Below are positions 1-9,035 of a DNA stretch of 64,000 nt, piece by piece; the stretch's first letter is position 1, and each line of letters starts with the position of its first letter. The notes beneath the pieces are model-generated. The model saw nothing but the letters and a program-made list of their open reading frames with translations. It was not told the DNA's origin and made no database searches. This DNA is from Candidatus Marinamargulisbacteria bacterium SCGC AAA071-K20 (GTDB taxonomy: Bacteria > Margulisbacteria > Marinamargulisbacteria > GCA-2716485 > AAA071-K20), in assembly GCA_003265975.1 (NCBI GenBank), contig QFBU01000002.1, forward strand, positions 11,447 through 75,446. Reading direction: 5' to 3'. The translations under genes were made by a program, and so were the position numbers.

Positions 1-903
1 AATTAGCAAATTTCTTCTTTCTTCATAAGCAAGTCTCATTCGTTCAACATCTCCCAGTCCATTTTGAAGGGCTTCTATAGCTGCGTATTGTGACATAATA
101 GGTGCGCAGAGAGCAGAATACTGATGAATTTTTAAAGCCCTTTCAATAAATTCTTTTGGACCGCAAATATAACCTAGACGCCATCCGGTCATAGCAAAGG
201 CTTTTGAAAAACCGCTTAATACAAGCGTTCTTTCTTTCATACCTTCAAAAGATGCAATGGTATCGTACTGATAATTATCAAATATAATTTCTGCATATAT
301 TTCGTCAGTGATTACCCAAAAGTCATGCTTTTTAGCTAGCTGAGCAATTTCTTTTAATGTGTTTGTGGGTATTACCGTTCCAGTTGGATTGTTTGGAGTA
401 CATAATACAATGGCCTTTGTATTGGGTGTGGTTTTTTCTTTGATAATGTCTGCGGTAGGTATAAAGTTTGTCTTTGTAGTGTCTACAGAAACTACTTTTC
501 CACCTGCCAATGTAATAAGTGGTGGATAACATACATAACCAGGTTCAGGAAAAATAACTTCATCTCCTGGATTTAAAATAGCACGTAGAGTTAAGTCAGC
601 ACCTTCAGAAACGCCCATTGTAATAAATACTTCATCTTTAGGGTCGTACGAACACTTTAGTTTTTTTTGCATGTACTTAGCAATTTCCTCTCTAAGCTCT
701 ATCATTCCAGTGTTTGAAGTATAAGAGGTTCTTCCCTCATCTAGAGTTTTCTTAACACGGTTAATAATGCTTTTAGGGGTCGAAAAATCAGGCTCTCCAA
801 TTCCTAAAGATACAATGTCTTTTGAATCAAGAATCATGTCAAAAAATCGTCGAATACCTGACGGAGCAAGTTGGTCTAATGTGTTAGAAAATGGTGTTTT
901 CAT
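1..903 (-). CDS. Class I/II PLP-dependent aminotransferase (3' end cut by window)
   Basis: Transfers an amino group between an amino acid and a 2-oxo acid using pyridoxal phosphate; the substrate cannot be read from sequence. The first 301 codons are present, roughly three quarters of a ~390-residue family member; the C-terminus lies beyond base 1. Visible motifs are PSGIRRFF near residue 14, GEPDF near 36, the PNNPTG loop at 170-175, ITDEIYAE at 198-205 and SGFSKAFAMTGWRLGY, where K234 is the expected PLP lysine. The N-terminal PSGIRRFFD pattern is common in the aspartate/PatA-type subgroup. It starts at ATG 903, 15 bases after the MerR-DegV regulator, so the two are probably cotranscribed. 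Family assignment is firm; exact substrate is unknown. Confidence 0.93.
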   Translation of the reverse strand, partial: MKTPFSNTLDQLAPSGIRRFFDMILDSKDIVSLGIGEPDFSTPKSIINRVKKTLDEGRTSYTSNTGMIELREEIAKYMQKKLKCSYDPKDEVFITMGVSEGADLTLRAILNPGDEVIFPEPGYVCYPPLITLAGGKVVSVDTTKTNFIPTADIIKEKTTPNTKAIVLCTPNNPTGTVIPTNTLKEIAQLAKKHDFWVITDEIYAEIIFDNYQYDTIASFEGMKERTLVLSGFSKAFAMTGWRLGYICGPKEFIERALKIHQYSALCAPIMSQYAAIEALQNGLGDVERMRLAYEERRNLLI

Positions 904-918
904 AGTGTTTATTACCTT

Positions 919-1923
919 CTAAATAATGGCTGCAGCTAACATAGGTTGGCCAAAACAAAAAGAAGCTTTTGAGTTATCTTCAACTAAATGAATGGGTGTA
1001 TTTGGATACACTTTTCTAAGCTCGTTAGCAATTTCTTTTGCTTCTGTATAAAAGAACGAGTAGGTAATCATACATTCGCTAATGTACTTTCCTCTCGATT
1101 CTATTTCCTCAAGAAGTGTTTCTTTTACTTCTTGAACCGCTTCAGTGGAAGACAATTTAATACTTTGAAAAGACAAACTGTTTTCTGAAGATATGTTGAA
1201 AATTGGAATAATTTGAGAAGTAGATTCCTTAATTAGATTTTCAATGAGGTGCATTTCTTTTTTTGGGGTTATCATAAAGTCTAGGGACTTAAATAAGCCA
1301 ATTTGGTAAGTTAGTTTTTTAAGTTTATTTATAAGTAAATCAGAGTTTGTGATATTTGGATTGTTTTCGATAGATGTTTGTATTTGAGATATAAATAATC
1401 CTAAAGAACTTCCTACCGAGTTACTATTAATAATTTCGATTGTGTTGTTGTGCCTTAGAGTTGAGATGGCCTCTTTAGCAATGGTAGTAATATTTGAATA
1501 GGCAGGGCCTGTATGTATGGAATAAATTTTTTGATACCCTTTATCAAGATACATTTTATACTGTGAAATGAGTTCTTTTTTAATTTCAGAATCTAACTGA
1601 AAAATTGAAATAACTTGATTCTTTTTGAGTTTATTTTCAGGTAGAATTGCACCAGAATCAGTTATAATTGCAATTAACGTATCCTCTTTTTTTTCAAATA
1701 ACTTTTCTTTAATTACTTCTAATGGGAGATAGTCTTCTTTTTGTAATTGTCTAATTTGTTTAATGATTTTAATGTCTTCATCGTCAAAAAGACGTACGCC
1801 ACCACTACTACGTTTCATGTGTGGGAGAAGACCCAATTGATCATAGTATCTAATTGTCCGGTGAGTAACACCAAGTGTTTTAGCTAAGTGCCCAATTTTA
1901 TAGAGCTTCTTTTCAGTAGTCAT
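919..1923 (-). CDS. MerR-type DNA-binding domain fused to a DegV-like fatty-acid-binding domain
   Basis: Residues ~7-75 are a MerR winged helix (YKIGHLAKTLGVTHRTIRYYDQLGLL, with the typical RYYD and GLLP signatures, seen here in pieces). From ~84 to 334 the protein resembles DegV, a fold that binds a fatty-acid chain: AIITDSGAILPENKL matches the DegV opening, and SIHTGPAYSNITTIAKEA matches the lipid-site segment. The usual C-terminal HxGPG-like motif appears as FGQPMLAAAI. Inference: a one-component transcription factor sensing a fatty acid or acyl group. It lies 15 bases upstream of the aminotransferase, in the same direction. MerR effector domains are normally short coiled coils or small-molecule domains, so this pairing is unusual. 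The MerR part is certain; the DegV part is likely. Confidence 0.85.
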   Translation of the reverse strand: MTTEKKLYKIGHLAKTLGVTHRTIRYYDQLGLLPHMKRSSGGVRLFDDEDIKIIKQIRQLQKEDYLPLEVIKEKLFEKKEDTLIAIITDSGAILPENKLKKNQVISIFQLDSEIKKELISQYKMYLDKGYQKIYSIHTGPAYSNITTIAKEAISTLRHNNTIEIINSNSVGSSLGLFISQIQTSIENNPNITNSDLLINKLKKLTYQIGLFKSLDFMITPKKEMHLIENLIKESTSQIIPIFNISSENSLSFQSIKLSSTEAVQEVKETLLEEIESRGKYISECMITYSFFYTEAKEIANELRKVYPNTPIHLVEDNSKASFCFGQPMLAAAII

Positions 1924-1985
1924 AGTCGATATACGATAGCATTTTTATTAAAAAAAACAAAGCTCTCATGGCTAAAGAGGTAGGC

Positions 1986-3107
1986 TCAAAATGAAATTAT
2001 TTTACTAGTCTTATACTTAGAGTCAAATACACTAGTTGCGCTTAGTTTAATGTCTAAAAAATTGGGGGCTTCTATTAAAAACTGATGGGTTCCAGATTTC
2101 ATAAATTCTTTATTTAGAAAGGACTTTCTTCTGTGTTGTTCGTTTAACTCAATAGATACGAGTGAAGGAGAGGTTAGCGTGAAGTGTAAAATACTTGCCG
2201 TCTTTTGATTGCTTTTTGAGATAGTATTGAGTGACAATTTAGTAAATTGAGGCGATTCGGCCATTGTCCAAGTGGTTTGTTCGTTGGTAAACACTACTAT
2301 TCCCAGAGAGTCGTATAAAAAAAAGCCTTCAATACGGTTATCTTTCGTCTTAATTGGAGTGCTAAGTAAAAACTGTCCTTGGCTTGTAAATTGATCAATT
2401 TGATTATTAGGCGTTAAGAGGAAAATGTCTTCGTAAAAATTGACGCCTAAATGTGAGTATTTTTTTGATAGTGGAAATTGAGTGATTAAAAACCCATTTT
2501 CAGACAAGATATAAAGCATATCATTGGTGAGTATAAATAATGAGTTATGCTGGCTTAATTTAAAATCTATGATTTTTTTGTGATGGAGAGTTCTTTGTAT
2601 CGTTTTTTCTAGTGGTATATTTCTCTCAAAATGCTTTTCATATACTGTAAAAGTATTGTTTTTACTTAATACATAAAGTTGTTCCTTGGTGTTAAATGCA
2701 CATTTAGTGGGATAAGTAATAATTAATCTTTTTATAAACGTAGGTTTAAAGAGGACCTGGGTCATTTTAAAGAGGACTACATTATTTTGCTTAGCTTCTG
2801 TGATGGCTATAAGCCCGTTTTTGGATCCTGTAATATGAGTTGGTTGTTGCACAATATCTTTAGGAAATGGGTGTAAATTAACACTTAAAAGTGGAAGCAA
2901 CTGTGAATAAATGGCGGTGTTACTGATGTGATCAATTCCGAGGCCGAGACCATACCCTTTAGGCCACCAAAAAGGACGTAGGGGTGGGCTAATATTTACT
3001 CCGCTGATTTGTGTAAGCGTTTTAATATTAGCTTTGAGAAATGTGTCTTTATGATCAGAATAGTTAAATACACGCTCTGTGGTAATTGCATTACTACAAA
3101 CAGTCAA
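1986..3107 (-). CDS. Exported protein of unknown function, beta-propeller-like
   Basis: No family recognised. About 373 residues from the TTG at 3107, with many short beta-strand-like segments of the kind LYVLSKNNTFTVYE, ILTNDMLYILSENGFLI and IFLLTPNNQIDQFTSQGQ, which look like blades of an NHL/WD-type propeller. Reading upstream of the TTG, the frame stays open to 3158 and encodes RIITSFKIATLGLISIL, then TVCSNA: a basic n-region, a hydrophobic core and an AXA-like cleavage site. The real start is therefore probably a rare non-AUG codon such as ATT at 3152, inside the end of trxA, and the protein is exported. It follows trxA in the rpsB-tsf-dgt-trxA gene string. Exact start uncertain. Confidence 0.7.
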   Translation of the reverse strand: MTVCSNAITTERVFNYSDHKDTFLKANIKTLTQISGVNISPPLRPFWWPKGYGLGLGIDHISNTAIYSQLLPLLSVNLHPFPKDIVQQPTHITGSKNGLIAITEAKQNNVVLFKMTQVLFKPTFIKRLIITYPTKCAFNTKEQLYVLSKNNTFTVYEKHFERNIPLEKTIQRTLHHKKIIDFKLSQHNSLFILTNDMLYILSENGFLITQFPLSKKYSHLGVNFYEDIFLLTPNNQIDQFTSQGQFLLSTPIKTKDNRIEGFFLYDSLGIVVFTNEQTTWTMAESPQFTKLSLNTISKSNQKTASILHFTLTSPSLVSIELNEQHRRKSFLNKEFMKSGTHQFLIEAPNFLDIKLSATSVFDSKYKTSKIISF

Positions 3108-3130
3108 AATACTTATTAAACCAAGAGTCG

Positions 3131-3454
3131 CTATTTTAAATGAGGTGATAATTCTTCTTCAAAAGCAGCTTGAGGTTTAAATCCAATAACTCTGTGAACT
3201 TCTTTTCCGCCTTTAAATAAAATACAGCAGGGGATACTAGAAATATCAAATTCTTGTGCAATTTCTTGGTTTTCATCAGTATTAAGCTTGTATACATCTA
3301 GCTTGTCTTTAAATGTATTGCTTACGGCTTCAATAGTAGGAGCTAGCATTCTACATGGGCCACACCATTCCGCCCAAAAATCTACAAGTACATACTTGTC
3401 AGCTTCAAGAACATTAGTTTTAAATTCTGAGGTAGTTACATTATTTACAGCCAT
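3131..3454 (-). CDS. trxA: Thioredoxin
   Basis: Cytosolic dithiol-disulfide oxidoreductase that reduces ribonucleotide reductase, peroxiredoxins and other proteins. 107 residues, the normal length for thioredoxin 1. The redox motif WAEWCGPCRMLAPT is complete (C31, C34), preceded by the DFWA buried aspartate and followed by the cis-proline segment SSIPCCILF. An extra pair of cysteines sits next to the cis-proline (IPCC), which is slightly unusual. It starts at ATG 3454 after an AAGGAG-type ribosome site, downstream of the dGTPase-like gene and upstream of the exported unknown protein. Confidence 0.97.
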   Translation of the reverse strand: MAVNNVTTSEFKTNVLEADKYVLVDFWAEWCGPCRMLAPTIEAVSNTFKDKLDVYKLNTDENQEIAQEFDISSIPCCILFKGGKEVHRVIGFKPQAAFEEELSPHLK

Positions 3455-3511
3455 TCTTGTTCTCCTTATTTAGCATATGCTTTGTTAACCATTGCTAAGA
3501 ATATTTTAAAG

Positions 3512-4639
3512 TTAGGGAGAAATCTTGTCAATCTGGGAGAAAGCATAATTATCCGTCATCCCTGCAATGTAGTCGGTTATAATTCTAGATTTATTTTTGG
3601 AGGTGAGATGGTCTTTAAAGGAATCGGGGAGTTTGTTTGTATTGTTTTCGTAATATTTAAAAAGTGAATTAATGGTGTCTTGTCCTTTTTTATTCATATC
3701 TTTTACTGAACTATGTTGGTATAGGTGTTGATGTAGATAGGTTCTCAGCTCTTTATTCTTTTCAGCCATTTCAGGTGAAAAACTTATGATTGTGATCTCG
3801 TTTTGATATACATCATTTAAAGTCTCTATCTTTTCATTTTTGATATTAGCCTTACTTTTCCAAAATACATCTTCAATTTGCATGGTAATTATAGTGCTAT
3901 TTATGAGATGTTGGAGTTGATGAGTAGACAAATTACTATATTCTTTCTTTACAATAGCTTTAGCGTCTCTTATCAATGTAATGCTTTCTAGAGTGTTTAG
4001 GTTTAAAATTTCTGAGCTAATTCCGTCATCAATATCGTGATTGTTATATGCAATTTCGTCAGCGATATTTGTCACTTGAGACTCTAGAGAATTGTAGTTC
4101 TCTACTGGAGAGTCTAAATGTTTCCATAATCGCGCTTTGTGTTTTAGGAGAAGTCCTGCTCTAACTTCAAAACTTAAATTTAGACCAGGAAATGATGGGT
4201 ATTTATTTTCGATTTTATCTACAACTCTTAAGCTTTGTACATTATGTTCAAAGCCACCGTGATCTTTCATTAAACTATTTAATACACGTTCACCGGCATG
4301 ACCAAATGGAGAATGGCCTAAATCGTGAGCTAAGGCTATGGCCTCTACTAGATCTTCATTGAGACGTAGCATTCTGGCTAAATTTCTTGAAAGTTGAGAG
4401 ACCTCAAGGGTATGTGTTAACCGAGATCGATAATGATCTGAAATAGAGATAATAAATACCTGGGTTTTTCGTTTTAAGCGTCTAAATGCTTTTGAATGGA
4501 TAATTCTGTCTCGATCACGTTGAAAATGAGTTCTTGTTGAAGAAACAGGCTCCTCATGAAGCCTACCAATACTAGTCTTACTTTTACTAGCATAAGGAGC
4601 GAGAATAGACTCTTCTAGATTTTCTAAATAGTCTCTCAA
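3512..4639 (-). CDS. dgt: Deoxyguanosinetriphosphate triphosphohydrolase-like protein
   Basis: HD-domain hydrolase expected to split dNTPs (classically dGTP) to deoxynucleoside and triphosphate, adjusting dNTP pools. 375 residues, typical for the short Dgt-like class. Metal ligands are visible as THTLEVSQLSRNLAR, AHDLGHSPFGHAGE and NNHDIDDG. The N-terminal FQRDRDRIIHSKAFRRL segment is characteristic of the family. Starts at ATG 4639, four bases downstream of the end of tsf, so it is translated from the rpsB-tsf transcript. Substrate specificity of Dgt-like proteins is often broader than dGTP. Confidence 0.93.
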   Translation of the reverse strand: MRDYLENLEESILAPYASKSKTSIGRLHEEPVSSTRTHFQRDRDRIIHSKAFRRLKRKTQVFIISISDHYRSRLTHTLEVSQLSRNLARMLRLNEDLVEAIALAHDLGHSPFGHAGERVLNSLMKDHGGFEHNVQSLRVVDKIENKYPSFPGLNLSFEVRAGLLLKHKARLWKHLDSPVENYNSLESQVTNIADEIAYNNHDIDDGISSEILNLNTLESITLIRDAKAIVKKEYSNLSTHQLQHLINSTIITMQIEDVFWKSKANIKNEKIETLNDVYQNEITIISFSPEMAEKNKELRTYLHQHLYQHSSVKDMNKKGQDTINSLFKYYENNTNKLPDSFKDHLTSKNKSRIITDYIAGMTDNYAFSQIDKISP

Positions 4640-4642
4640 GGC

Positions 4643-5461
4643 TTAGCCAATTGAAAAACGAGTAAAGTCCTCTATAGTTACTTGATTGGGAAGAATTTCT
4701 TTAATGGCTTTTTTATCATCCATTATAAAAGGTTGTTCTAGTAAACATACTTCTTTGTAATATTTAGCAATTCGACCTTCAACAATCTTTTCAATGACTT
4801 GATCAGGACGGCCTTCGTTTTTAGCTTGCTGTCTAATAATGTCTCTTTCTTTATCAATCTCATCTTTATCAACAGTTGCTGAAGATACATAAGTTGGGTT
4901 AGAAGCGGCTACTTGCATAGCTACAGACTTACCAATACCTTCTTCTACACTTCCTGAGAAAGATACGGCTGTTCCAATTTTCCCGTTTGAGTGAATATAG
5001 CTATGAATTGGAGCTTCACTAGAAATTCTTTTGAATTTTCCAACGCCAATTTTTTCGCCAAGTTTTACAGTGTATTCAGAAATAAGATCGTCATAGTTTT
5101 TTCCGTCGAAAGATATTTCAGAAAGGTCATCACTAGATTTAATGTTGTTGTTTTCGAGAACGCTCTTAGCTACTTTGTTACCAAAGTCTAGGAATTCGTT
5201 ATTACTAGCTACAAAGTCAGTTTCACAATTTACTTCGATAACTAGTGATTGTTTTTGGTCACTTGCAGATTGAATAAAAATACGACCTTCATTTGCTGAA
5301 CGATCAGCTTTTTTAGAGGCTGTTGCAAGTCCTTTTTCTCTTAAAAATTTAATAGATTCTTCTATGTTTCCGTTTGATTCTAAAAGTGCCTTTTTACAGT
5401 TCATTAAACCTGCACCGGTTTTTTGACGTAACTCTTTTACTAAGGATGCGCTGATGTCCAT
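4643..5461 (-). CDS. tsf: Elongation factor Ts
   Basis: Guanine-nucleotide exchange factor for EF-Tu in translation. 272 residues. The N-terminal UBA-like domain VKELRQKTGAGLMNCKKAL is diagnostic, as is NCETDFVASNNEF in the core and MQVAASNPTYV further on. It lies directly downstream of rpsB with a 32-base gap, the standard rpsB-tsf operon. Start is ATG 5461. Nothing unusual. Confidence 0.98.
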   Translation of the reverse strand: MDISASLVKELRQKTGAGLMNCKKALLESNGNIEESIKFLREKGLATASKKADRSANEGRIFIQSASDQKQSLVIEVNCETDFVASNNEFLDFGNKVAKSVLENNNIKSSDDLSEISFDGKNYDDLISEYTVKLGEKIGVGKFKRISSEAPIHSYIHSNGKIGTAVSFSGSVEEGIGKSVAMQVAASNPTYVSSATVDKDEIDKERDIIRQQAKNEGRPDQVIEKIVEGRIAKYYKEVCLLEQPFIMDDKKAIKEILPNQVTIEDFTRFSIG

Positions 5462-5493
5462 TTTATAAGCTCCTTTACCTCTGTTGGTTGGAA

Positions 5494-6363
5494 TTATTTG
5501 TTGTCTTTTTTATCTTCAGTAACTACTTTAGTAGTCTGATTAGCTTCTGCAGTTTTTAGAGCTGCTTTTGCCATTTGTTCTTCAGCTTGTTTCATAGATT
5601 CTTGACTTGAAAGTTTTTGACCATCTAAAACAGCGTTTGCAAAAATTGAACAAAGTAACTTAACGGCTCTAATAGCATCGTCGTTTGCAGGGATTGGAAA
5701 ATCAACTTCAGTCGGATCAGCATTTGTGTCAACAATACCAATGATAGGAATGTTAAGGATTCTTGCTTCTTGAATTGCTAACTGCTCTTTTTTTGTATCA
5801 ATTACAAAAATAGCCGATGGAATTTGAATCATGTCTTTAATTCCATTTAAGTAATAAGAGAGTCTAGTATGTTTCTTTGTTTTTTTAGAAGCTTCTTTGT
5901 TTGAAAGCTCATTTATTGAACCGTCTTCAATTTGACGCGATAAATCTTTTAATTTGTTTATGCTTTGTCTAATTGTAGCGATATTTGTAAGTGTTCCACC
6001 TAACCAACGATGTTGAACATATGGCATTGAACAACGTTCAGCTTCTGATTGAATAGATTCTTGTGCTTGTTTCTTAGTTCCAACGAACAGAACGGTTCCA
6101 CCTGACTTAACAAGTTCAGTTACAAAATGATACGCTTCCTTTATAAGGACAATTGACTGTTGAAGGTCAATCACGTGAATTCCGTTTCTTGATGTGAAAA
6201 TATATTTCTTCATTTTTGGGTTCCAACGTTTAGTTTGGTGTCCAAAATGTACACCACATTCTAAAAGTTGGCGCATGCTAACTATATTAGGATTAGCGTT
6301 AGTATTTTCTTCTGGTCTATCAGTTCGTCTATCTTTAGTCGCTGTTTCTTTTTCGTTACTCAA
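5494..6363 (-). CDS. rpsB: Small ribosomal subunit protein uS2
   Basis: Structural protein of the 30S subunit. 289 residues, slightly longer than usual because of an N-terminal extension of about 28 residues before SMRQLLECGVHFGHQTKRWNP and a lysine- and alanine-rich tail. Family motifs include GGTVLFVGTKKQAQ, RWLGGTLTN and GIVDTNADP. First gene of a run with tsf, dgt and trxA. A near-consensus promoter sits 36-64 bases upstream of the start. Confidence 0.98.
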   Translation of the reverse strand: MSNEKETATKDRRTDRPEENTNANPNIVSMRQLLECGVHFGHQTKRWNPKMKKYIFTSRNGIHVIDLQQSIVLIKEAYHFVTELVKSGGTVLFVGTKKQAQESIQSEAERCSMPYVQHRWLGGTLTNIATIRQSINKLKDLSRQIEDGSINELSNKEASKKTKKHTRLSYYLNGIKDMIQIPSAIFVIDTKKEQLAIQEARILNIPIIGIVDTNADPTEVDFPIPANDDAIRAVKLLCSIFANAVLDGQKLSSQESMKQAEEQMAKAALKTAEANQTTKVVTEDKKDNK

Positions 6364-6398
6364 GTTTATTACCTCGTGCTTTCATTTTAAGGAAGTGA

Positions 6399-6427
6399 AT
6401 TTTAATCCATTACACCCTCAAAGTCAA
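6399..6427 (-). promoter_or_regulatory. Sigma-70-type promoter of rpsB-tsf
   Basis: On the minus strand, TTGACT (6427-6422), then a 17-base spacer, then TAAAAT (6404-6399). Both boxes match the consensus at five of six positions at ideal spacing, 36 bases before the rpsB start. Expected to drive the ribosomal-protein/EF-Ts transcript. Confidence 0.75.
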
Positions 6428-6482
6428 CCCTCAAAGAGAGCAGTATAACGTCGTTATTCTAACTTTCCCTTCTAAGAAGCAT

Positions 6483-7724
6483 ATGATAAAGTATTCAGCT
6501 ATGGCAAAACCACTAGTATTGATTGTTGAAGAGGATGCTATAAAGCGGGCAAATATTGCTTCATTTCTTAGTAATTATAGGATTCTTGAGGCTAGCGATT
6601 ATTTAGAAGCCAAGCGATTAGTAAAACTAAACTTCTTAAAATTGCGTATTATTCTTTGTAACTATTATATAGATGGTAAACAAGTCCATTCTTTTATTGA
6701 GAGTGTTTCAAAAATTAGTCATGTACCAAGAGTGATTGTATTTTCTAACAAGCAACCTGTTGGTGATGTCGTCTCTGTAATAAAAGCAGGCGCCTATGAT
6801 TATATGGTTCAACCACTAACAGGACAAAAGGTTCAACAAGTTGTGGCCTCTTCTATAGACATCCTTTCATTAATAGAAAAAGAAGACGAATTAGATATCC
6901 TTTCACAAATAGGCATTAAGGAGAGAGTACTGAATAATCTTCAAATGGCAAAATGTCATAGAGAAGGCAAAACAGTAAATACAGAAGACATTTTAACGAT
7001 GTGTCCAAAATTAAAAGAACAATCTAACGTAGATATTAATAACTTCCAAAAAGAAATATTTCAATTTTCAGAAAATAAACTTAAAACATTAAGAAAAGCA
7101 AAAGTTTTAATAATAGAAGACGAGTCTATGTACAGATTAATGCTTTCTCAGATATTGAGTGATAAATATGAAGTATTTGAGGCTGGAACAGGTGCTGAGG
7201 CAGTTAATGTATTAAAGAAAGAGCATAATATTGATGTTGTTCTTTTAGATATTTTTCTTCCTGATGTTACAGGTGACGAATTAGTTTCACATATTAAATC
7301 TTTAAACAAAAAAGCTGAAATTATTATTTTAACTGCTTACGAACGTGTTGATAAAGCTGTTAACTCGTTAAAATCTGGCGCGTTTGAGTATATTAATAAG
7401 CCGGTATTGAAGGTTGACTTGATGGATGCTATTTCTAGAGCGCTAGATAGACGATATCAAGATTCAGTTTTCCCTGAATTTAGTAAAAAGTTTTTATTAA
7501 ACCTTTTGTCTGATGAAGTTAAAATGGGTATGTTACAAAAACATTGTAAAAATAAAGTAGACAGTAAAGAAGTCGTTCTGATGAAAGATATCTATACGTT
7601 TTTTCCTAAGCTTAAAGATACTTATATTCCAGATACTTTAGCTGTTCCTAAAAATGTAATTGCCTCTGATATTCAAAAATTTGTTTCAGATCTTCAAAAA
7701 CAAGTTGTTTCGTTAGACTCTTAA
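6483..7724 (+). CDS. Two-receiver response regulator, first receiver degenerate
   Basis: Signal-transduction protein with two CheY-like receiver domains and a poorly conserved C-terminal tail, no DNA-binding domain recognised. Receiver 2 (about 206-325) is intact: acidic pair at IIEDE, phospho-acceptor D256 in VVLLDIFLPD, T284 and K306 (INKPV). Receiver 1 (about 10-125) keeps the EED pocket but has N60 where the aspartate should be (ILCNYYIDG) and Q110 in place of the lysine (MVQPL), so it cannot be phosphorylated in the usual way. Starts at ATG 6483 after AAGAAG; a second ATG at 6501 lacks a ribosome site. It converges on the histidine kinase with one base between stop codons, a likely partner. 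Confidence 0.88.
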   Translation: MIKYSAMAKPLVLIVEEDAIKRANIASFLSNYRILEASDYLEAKRLVKLNFLKLRIILCNYYIDGKQVHSFIESVSKISHVPRVIVFSNKQPVGDVVSVIKAGAYDYMVQPLTGQKVQQVVASSIDILSLIEKEDELDILSQIGIKERVLNNLQMAKCHREGKTVNTEDILTMCPKLKEQSNVDINNFQKEIFQFSENKLKTLRKAKVLIIEDESMYRLMLSQILSDKYEVFEAGTGAEAVNVLKKEHNIDVVLLDIFLPDVTGDELVSHIKSLNKKAEIIILTAYERVDKAVNSLKSGAFEYINKPVLKVDLMDAISRALDRRYQDSVFPEFSKKFLLNLLSDEVKMGMLQKHCKNKVDSKEVVLMKDIYTFFPKLKDTYIPDTLAVPKNVIASDIQKFVSDLQKQVVSLDS

Positions 7725-7725
7725 T

Positions 7726-9024
7726 TTAATCTTTGCAGGGCAAGTAGATACTAAATGTAGTTGATTTTCCTTGAACAGACTCGACTTCAATAGTTCCTTC
7801 TAAATCATCAATCGTTTTTAGTACAATAGAAAGCCCAAGACCAATATTTCCATACTTTGAAGAATAGAATGGGTCATATATTTTTTCAATAGTGTCGTCG
7901 TCCATCCCTGTGCCAGTGTCTTTGATTGATACTTTGACCGCCGACTTAGTTTTAAGTGGATGATTTGTAATAGCTTTTGATGTTGTGATGGTAATGGTGC
8001 CGTTGCTGTCTATGGCTTGAATACTATTTAAAATTAGATTTAAGAATACTTGGTGTAAGCTATCCGCATGAGTTGAAATACTTGGAATGTTTTTGGCGTG
8101 TTTAATGTCTATTGTGATGTGTCTTTTTTTGCATTCAGCGAAAGCCACTTTAGTAGCGTTATCAACAATGTCACTAATTTTGGAATCCTGTTTCTTTTTA
8201 GAAACGAGAGAACCATAGTTAAGCATGGTTGTGGTAATTGATTTTAACCGTAAAATATTTTCTTTAACTAGTTCTGCAAACTTTAGGGTTTGTTTTTTAT
8301 CATCAATAGTATCTATTATTAGTTCCATTCCAGACAAAATCATAGCCATTGGGTTTTTAATTTCATGGGCAATACCTCTACTTAAAGTCGCGAACGCGTT
8401 TTGTTGAGACGCTTTTTCTAACATCATTTTTCTTTCTTGGGCTTCTTTGAGAGCTTTTTTTAATAAAATCTCAGACTTTATATATTCGTTTTTAAACGCT
8501 CTGGTTGCAAGAATAATAATTGAAAAAGAAAAGAGAGCCATTGTCGAAAAGATTAGGGTGTAATACCAGTTAATATGTAGATCTATAGGATTGAATTTAC
8601 TGTAACTGTATTCGGTGAAGAAGTAAGACACTATTGGGAGCGTAATGTTTAACTTTATGTGAATTTGTTGATGTTGTTTGAAAATAACGAAGGGTGTTAC
8701 TAGCAATGCAAAAAAAACAAGATAAATCCCTGCTTCTTTTCCTAAAATAATTGAGTAAAATATTAATGCTATATTTGATGAAACGAGTAATACATACTTA
8801 GCCGTAGTTTCCTTTTTATAATAATTTAAAATAATAGTAGATAAAAAAAGGATATTGAAAGGAATTGTAGATAAGCTTAGTAAGGGTTCAGACATCCATC
8901 TAAAAATATATAGATATGGATGTGCGACTATAAAATATAGAAGTGCTATTTCATTTGTAATTTTTGTCTGTCTAACAGAGTTGAATATATATTTCTGATA
9001 TAGGTGGCTAAAAAAAGTAATCAT
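7726..9024 (-). CDS. Membrane sensor histidine kinase
   Basis: 432 residues. The N-terminal ~180 residues contain five or six hydrophobic segments with short loops and no large periplasmic domain. A linker helix leads to a HisKA domain with the phosphorylated histidine H220 in SRGIAHEIKNPMAM, then a HATPase domain with the N box FLNLILNSIQA (~327-337), G1 KDTGTGMDDD and G2 GNIGLGLSIV. Autophosphorylates and passes phosphate to a receiver. It ends one base from the end of the double-receiver regulator on the other strand, which is the obvious candidate partner, though the pairing is inferred. The sensed signal is unknown. Confidence 0.93.
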   Translation of the reverse strand: MITFFSHLYQKYIFNSVRQTKITNEIALLYFIVAHPYLYIFRWMSEPLLSLSTIPFNILFLSTIILNYYKKETTAKYVLLVSSNIALIFYSIILGKEAGIYLVFFALLVTPFVIFKQHQQIHIKLNITLPIVSYFFTEYSYSKFNPIDLHINWYYTLIFSTMALFSFSIIILATRAFKNEYIKSEILLKKALKEAQERKMMLEKASQQNAFATLSRGIAHEIKNPMAMILSGMELIIDTIDDKKQTLKFAELVKENILRLKSITTTMLNYGSLVSKKKQDSKISDIVDNATKVAFAECKKRHITIDIKHAKNIPSISTHADSLHQVFLNLILNSIQAIDSNGTITITTSKAITNHPLKTKSAVKVSIKDTGTGMDDDTIEKIYDPFYSSKYGNIGLGLSIVLKTIDDLEGTIEVESVQGKSTTFSIYLPCKD

Positions 9025-9035
9025 TATATAAAAAA

